Made by a program: the position numbers and the translations under genes | Shown: in pieces, positions 58,409 to 64,000 of the stretch | Position numbering within the stretch: the first letter of the stretch is position 1 | Layout of the letters: the number at the start of each line of letters is the position of its first letter | Notes under the pieces: generated by a model | Databases searched by the model: none | What the model was told of the DNA's origin: nothing | What the model saw: the letters and a program-made list of their open reading frames with translations, nothing else | Assembly (NCBI GenBank): GCA_002049455.2 | Contig: KV918844.1 | Span: 1-64,000 of the forward strand | From: Porphyra umbilicalis | Taxonomy: Eukaryota; Rhodophyta; Bangiophyceae; Bangiales; Bangiaceae | DNA: 64,000 bases | Direction: 5' to 3'

Positions 58409-61400
58409 TAACCATGTACGAGAGCGGGTCTCAAGAGTGTCCTCGCAGCGCCTGTGCGGCCGGCCGCTGCGACACGCCAGCAATGGACGGGAACGCCCCA
58501 TCCACCGCGGCTGGCACCAAGCTGGGTGCCACGATCATCGTGGCGATGCCATGATGGCATAGCCTCTGGCCCGCTGATTCAGGTGAGTCCGGATCCACAG
58601 GACCGGAAAATGGGGGCTCAAAAGGCACTTCTCGTATGTGGCCAAGACAAACTGGGATGTCTGTGACCCACTTTTCAAATATATAACAGAAACTATTAAT
58701 ATCACACAAAGAGATCTTAATACACAGCGTTTTGTCCCCGATTCCTTAATACTGAGAACTGCGAGATTCGAACACGCCCACGGACGGTTCGCAGAACAGT
58801 CGCACATTGATCATGCGATCAAATTTTGCCCACTTTTTGTTGATCTCGGAGACAGAGCCCGCAGTGGAGTTCAGAAGTGCTCGAAGACCATCTGCTCCGA
58901 TATTCAGTGGGAACTATCCTCACACCAGCACCTGCAGATTTGGCAATTGTCCGGCGAAGTTGCTGCCCCATGCTCATGAAGGATCATTCCGATTCGCTGG
59001 TTCTGATCGTTCTGCGTATCGTGCTGAGAACTGTCCTGAAGTGGGAGTAAGATCATCCTGAGGATCGTGCTCAGGACTATCCTGGCGTCGGAGTACAATC
59101 ATCCTGGGGATCGTCATCATAGATTGAGTGAACGAGCAAGATTGATCTAGATTCCTGCCTCAAGGACTCGATTGTAGATGATAGCCTAGACTACTTCGAG
59201 TGACGTCGTGAGGAGGGTCTGCCAAAACCGATCAGAGAGCAAGACCTGCCCATGGGACGTCGCTCCTGGGCCACAAAACGTGTGCAGAGGGAACATCAAT
59301 GTGACTTGGTAGTCGTGCGACCGACACGCTGTTTCCCGGCGCAGAGGGGATGGGAACTGGGTAAACATGCGTCGGCTCGCACATCGAAAATACCGTGAAG
59401 TCCCGGACGCACCCAGTCCCGATTTATCAATGATTGGGTCTCCTTCACGCGCAGCAAATTCGTTCTCAGCTCAGTGGCAATCTCGTCCCCTATCGTCCTA
59501 ACACAGCACGTCCCGAACTCGCAGTCCCCCGGTTCAATACGGTTCAGAAGCACTCGCACCAGTTTCTCAAGCGCATGAGTGATATGTCAGATTGCAAGTT
59601 GGGCATTGGTCTGAATGAAGAGAGTGTCCACAGGTTTGTGTTCACACTGTTGACGAAATAGGCAGACATTTTGTTTGCGGAAGAGGCAGTCAGACTATCA
59701 GTTGAACAAGTCCTCACATTTTCTTCGAATGACAGTCCCCGAGATGATCTGTGGGTCAGGATGACACTGCTTCTGGAACGATCCCAGAGTCAGTCCCGAA
59801 GATGATCCGTTGAACGAGTCCAGAACTGTAGTGATGAACTGCCGAATCACAGAGGTCACTCGAGAATCAGGCAATCTGAAATGTAGGACTTTCGCTGATC
59901 CACGGAACTGTTGTGCACATGATCCTCCGAATCATGCTGAGGCCATCTCACAGGAGCTTTGCATGGCTATCTCAAATCATTCTTTCGCGTCTACTCGTTA
60001 TAGATTTACAAGCCGGCAAATTTAGAACTATCCCGGCGATGAAATACCGACCCGCAGTGTATCACATACTGTACGGGAAGCATCGTAGACGAATACAGGT
60101 GTCGGAAACTCATGACAGTGTTTGGAATGTCTGATCGAAGAGATACATGTGACAGCATACGCTTGAAAGCGCGTCGTGTTCATGATACTACCACTTCCCC
60201 TCGCCACCCTCGCCAACTCCCTCGCCCCTCGCCACCTTCCCCTTCCAATGCCACCTCTCTCCCAGCGCCACCACCCCCTTCGAGCTCTAACTACCTCCGC
60301 CATTGCCATCCCCCCCGCTCCCGTCACCCAGTCCCTGCTTCACCAGATGCTCACCACGTCATAGGACGTCGGCTCCAGGAACTGAGCCATCACAGAGTGA
60401 TACAGTAGACTGATCATGCAAAACACATACTAGGCCAGGGACAAACACAGCGGAGAAGAGTTAGATAAAAGGGATGAAGACAAAGACTAGCTGCAGCGTC
60501 GGCTAAACTCGCAGTACAAAAGAAGCGAGTCACCACCGCACCTCACTATACACTACAAGCTACTCGCCAAAAAGCCAAGCCTTCACACGCACCGCCACTT
60601 CGCGCGGTCTACAAGCACCTCACGCAGAGCCACGCCACTGGCGTCACCAGCAAGTCACGCACGCACAGCACAGCGAAGGCCAGTGCGCGCAGCCATCACG
60701 GCATGATGCCTGACCCCGCCCTTGACAGAGGCGGAGGTCTTTGCCGCAAGCCGCTCTTCCCGATGGCGAGCAACGCCGTCGGCTGCACGGATGCGCCTCC
60801 CCGCACTGTGAATTGACAGCGACTGACAGGGACACCGCGTCACCCAGGTTCTGAGAGGGGTCCTGGGATAGCTCGAAATCAACAACCGGTGACATAGCCC
60901 CCATCACGCAGTAAAGTAGCACACCTCCTCCACGAACAGCATCAGCTGTGGATGATCCTGTGTCTCTCACTGGCGCCTGCTGTGCCAGCTTGAAAGACAT
61001 TATTGCCCTGACCGAGCTATGTCTGCGTGACATTGGGAACAGACAATATGGTGCTGAACTGGCCACGAAATGTATTCAGCCGGGCTCAAGACATAGTTGC
61101 GCGAAAAATCTGAGAATCGATCGCTCAGGATATAGCTTCCTGTGCTGTGTCGCTTGCAAGAGCTATCTTCCGCCGCCGCTGCATTGCCACGCCTGCGAGG
61201 ACAGCCAACACGGGTGGCGGCCGGAGGTGCCAGAGAGACGCGAAACGCACCCGTTTTCGATATTTTCGACCAGCCGAGACGGCTGGCGACGCACAGCCAC
61301 TCGTGGGTTGCACGAACGCCCGTCCCGGCCTCGTGGCCGACACACCTGCCCACCCCCTCTCCAGCTCGTGGACGCCACGACTGCTTTTTTTCTCCCTCCC

Positions 61401-61460
61401 CCCTACTCCCCCCGGCCCGTACCGACCAACAGCCTTTGACACACCACAAGAGCGTGCAGT
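58409..61460. other. AT-richer intergenic DNA, no gene recognised
   Basis: About 3 kb with short frames only. It holds a 46-bp tandem repeat (59005) and C-rich stretches near 60.2 kb. The last 400 bp are the likely upstream region of the 61.55-kb gene; no TATA box is clear. Confidence 0.45.
59005..59115. repeat. 46-bp tandem repeat, about 2.4 units
   Basis: Units start at 59005, 59051 and 59097 (GATCATCCTGAGGATCGTGC in the second). They share ATCGTGCT-AG-ACT-TCCTG and end GGAGTA. Related GATGATC/GATCC pieces recur near 59.74-59.93 kb. Confidence 0.65.
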
Positions 61461-61553
61461 TTGGCCGCAGAGATCCGTGCCTCATCACCCCCTGACTACC
61501 TAGACGGACGCCGGTGGCGACAGCGGTGGGTGGCCGCCGCGGCCGGCGTCACC

Positions 61554-61866
61554 ATGGGCCGCTCGTCCCGCCCACAACAGCGGCCAGGCAGGGCGGTCGG
61601 CCACGGCCGCGCCGTGTCGGATCCCTCCGGAGCTGCCGACGACGCCCGCGTCGACGCACCGGACGACACAGACGCCCTGGACCCGCACGCCGAGCCCCCG
61701 GCCACTGCCGACGCCGCGGGGCGCTCAGCCGACCGGACAGGTGCGGCCGTCGTGTCTGGCTCGCCGGCCGGCGGCCCCGCTCCGGCCGATTCCCGGGGAT
61801 ACTTTGCCGACGCGGTCGGCGGGTGGGGTGCCGCGGCCAATAACAGCGCAGGCGGCGGCGGCGGCG

Positions 61867-61913
<47 letters not shown>

Positions 61914-63212
61914 ATTGGCGGCGGCGTCGGCGGCGGCAGCAGGCACGGCGGCGGCACGCTCCCGCACTTGGCGTCATACGGTGGGTGGGATGACAATGTG
62001 TTGGCTGCTGTGCAGGTATCAACTGCTGCTGATGAGATCCTTGGTGACCGTGACAGTGTCGGGGTCGGCAAAGGCAATGACGATGCCGGTGCCGCCGCAA
62101 CTCCTACCGCAGCCGCAGCCCTGCAGACGCGCTTCCCCGGCTCCGCCCTCGTGGACCATGCGGAAGCCGCTGGGGTCGCCGCGTACGACGCGGCGACGGT
62201 ATTGTGGCGCTCCCAACCAAAGAATAAGACGGCTGAGGATGAAGCCAAGCAGAAAGAAGACGAGGCGGCGGGGCTCCCCAGAGAACACGAAAAGAGACGC
62301 GAGGCGCGAGCCCGCACGCGGGCGGACAGCAATCAGCGGACGGGGTTTGCCAACCGGGCAAAGAGGACCGGCTACACCAAGGCGTTGACGCAAGCGGTGC
62401 TCGCCTCGGACTTTGTCGTGCCCGTCGCGGCGGCGCCCCTGCCACCACTGGTGGACAGCACTCGCGGAGCCGGCATGGCGGCTGCTACTGACGCCACCCC
62501 CGCCGCCACCACCACCACCGGCGCCGCCACCACCGCCGGGGGCCCCGACGCCCCGCGCCGCGGCGGGGCGGCGCTGAGCGCCGCGGTGCACCTCTCCCCG
62601 CTCGTGCCCATGAGCGACTCGCCCGGCGGCGTCACCGCCGCGGCTGGCCGCAGCTTCGTCGAAGGCACGCCGTGGGTGTGCTTCCCCCAGCCCAACCTGT
62701 CCCCGTTAACTGATTGGTTGACGCCGGACACGAGGGCGGTGCTGGCAGCCGTCACCAACGCCCGCGCGCCAGACAGCGGCGGCGCCGCAGACGGCGAGCA
62801 CGACATGTGCGCCGCGTGCGGCAGTTGGCTTGGCGCCGAGGCGGCGCAGGCCGCCGCCGCGGCTGTGGCCGCCGCCGCGGCTGTAGCCGTCGACGCCCGG
62901 CACGGCGGTGGCGACGGCGCCAACGGCAGCGGCGGCGGGGGACCGCCCCCCTCTGCCATGGACGAGTCGCGCGGCGCCGCCGCCGCCCCGCCCGACCGAG
63001 GGGCGGCCGCCGGGGGCGGCGCGCCGTTGGACGTCTTTGCCCTCGGCGCCTCCGACGACGACATGTGCGACGCTACCGCCACGGCCGCCGTGTTCCAAGC
63101 GGGGACCGCAACCAGGGCGGACGTGGGCGACGGGGGTGCCGCCTTGCCCCTGCCAGCACTCCCCCTACCGCCCGACGCCGCCGCCGCCGCTGCCGCTGCC
63201 GCCGACGGCTAG
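61554..63212 (+). CDS. Large low-complexity protein, unknown, probably nuclear or cytosolic
   Basis: ATG at 61554 (MGRSSRPQQRPG, context ACCATGG) to TAG 63210-63212, 552 codons, no interruption. The order is: acidic/Ala-Asp-rich part (residues 20-90), poly-Gly run (about 105-125), conserved-looking segment HLASYGGWDDNVLAAVQVST, then a highly charged helix around residues 220-265 (KNKTAEDEAKQKEDEAAG, EHEKRREARARTRADSN, ANRAKRTGY), then Thr/Ala/Gly-rich sequence, a CAAC pair (about residue 424), and Ala/Gly/Pro-rich C-terminus. The basic charged helix could bind nucleic acid, but it does not match bZIP spacing. No catalytic motif, signal peptide or membrane segment. Third positions are almost always G or C and the charged middle part makes it the best-supported gene in this GC-rich tract. 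Confidence 0.6.
61856..61910. repeat. (GGC)n microsatellite inside the 61.55-kb gene
   Basis: About 18 GGC-type triplets with one GAC, encoding the poly-Gly run of the protein in frame. Confidence 0.85.
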
Positions 63213-63837
63213 CCGACCTCTTCCTCGCGGCGGCGAGCTGTACGGCGGCCGCCTACGGCGCCGACGGCGGGGAGGGGGGGTGCGGTGGTGAGAGTGTTGG
63301 GGGCTAGCGGTCACCGGCGGTGGCGGGTGGGCGGTGCCGCAGCAGTCAGTCGCCGGGGATGACTGGTGGGGCGGCTGGGGCGGCCGCCCGTCGCAGGCGT
63401 TGTCGGGGCAGGGTGCGCTGTACGGGCGTTGGGGCGGGATTGAGTCGGACGAGCACCGGCCGTGGCGGGGCCTGCAGGCGGGGGGGGGGCTGGCGGGGTC
63501 TGTACGTAAAGTGTGGGGGCAGGCGAGCGAGACACCGCCGCCGGCAGGGCGTTCAGGGGGGGGCGCTCAGGCAGGCGCACTAGATGACCGCGACAGGCGG
63601 TGGAAGATATGTGGCGCTTTATTTTAGAATTCTCATCTTATGAGGCTTGACGAGTTTGCAAGATGAGACACACACCTTATGCTCTTTGACGTGCTCTTTC
63701 TGATGGTGCTCCCTGCGATCTTCATGCTTCTCTCCTTGTCACGTAGCGCTTGTATCTGTCCAAGAACAAATGTCAGGTACGTTCGACCTGGACGGAGAGC
63801 CTTGCACGAAATTGCTCTCTCAGGGGCAGTCCGAATG
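63213..63837. other. 3' flank of the 61.55-kb gene
   Basis: GC-rich to about 63.6 kb, then AT-richer. An 8-bp inverted pair (CTCATCTT at 63632 and AAGATGAG at 63660) could form a weak hairpin. No gene is recognised. Confidence 0.4.
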
Positions 63838-64000
63838 GATTAAAGAGGGCGCAAGCGCAACGAACAGCCTCGGCAAGTATGCAAAGAGACAACCCACTGA
63901 GAGAGGCCGCATATTGAATAAGACAAGTACTGTCATGGTCTGCCACAACACGGCACAGGCCCACCAGATGACACACGCCTTCTCCGTCTTCTTCCTCACT
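63838..64000 (-). repeat. 163-bp perfect inverted duplicate, copy 2
   Basis: Reverse complement identical to 37426-37588. It reaches the window edge, so the true duplicate is probably longer and continues to the right. Confidence 0.93.

Overview
The window reads as nuclear DNA of a very GC-rich eukaryote. It has GT-AG introns, a TATA box, a TACTAAC branch point, a Copia LTR retrotransposon, eukaryotic-type cut-and-paste transposases and a nuclear AAA+ ATPase of the ATAD2/Yta7 type. It shows no bacterial operon structure and I recognised no rRNA, tRNA or CRISPR array. Base composition swings sharply. Long tracts made almost only of G and C (about 0.5-5.3, 7.4-8.5, 26.8-28.4, 35.9-36.7, 37.7-45.7, 52-54.4 and 61.5-63.5 kb) alternate with stretches of mixed composition that hold most of the mobile elements. 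This mosaic would suit an alga such as a bangiophyte red alga (Porphyra/Pyropia), but that assignment is an inference and other GC-rich protists are possible.

Layout. 0.5-5.3 kb: GC-rich low-complexity DNA with coding-like frames on both strands, and a 22-bp tandem repeat at 1.5 kb. 5.4-7.4 kb (-): secreted beta-propeller protein of the PF09826 type, an intact gene. 7.4-13.2 kb: no recognised gene. 13.2-15.2 kb (-): interrupted multi-exon gene for an unknown membrane-associated protein. 17.1-25.5 kb (+): a Plavaka-like DNA transposon, split by a 5.4-kb Copia element (18302-23705, reverse orientation) and by a 668-bp TA-flanked MITE (23771-24438). 25.6-26.3 kb (+): acidic exon of unknown function, followed at once by a 552-bp TAA-flanked MITE that has a second 552-bp copy at 57.9 kb.

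29.5-31.2 kb: an unusual degenerate minisatellite with a TGCGATCG core. 31.5-32.6 kb (+): an intact 364-aa Tc1/mariner-IS630-type transposase. 33.1-34.9 kb (-): second multi-exon unknown gene. 38.3-42.1 kb (+): large ankyrin-repeat gene with about 26 nearly identical 99-bp repeats and one in-frame stop. 42.1-45.8 kb: GC-rich tract with an internal duplication. 48.3-49.2 kb (-): coiled-coil/membrane ORF. 49.4-50.9 kb (+): unknown helical ORFs. 51.3 kb: 131-bp pogo-like MITE. 52.0-54.4 kb (-): ATAD2/Yta7-like AAA+ ATPase with altered catalytic motifs and one in-frame stop. 54.6-56.4 kb (+): a KDZ-like transposase lying head-to-head with the ATPase. 61.55-63.2 kb (+): large low-complexity protein of unknown function. 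The last 163 bp are a perfect inverted copy of 37426-37588.

The genes do not form a pathway. The region is best described as a few host genes (propeller, ankyrin, ATAD2-like, the 61.5-kb gene) in DNA heavily reworked by transposons, with several reading frames carrying single interruptions that suggest decay.
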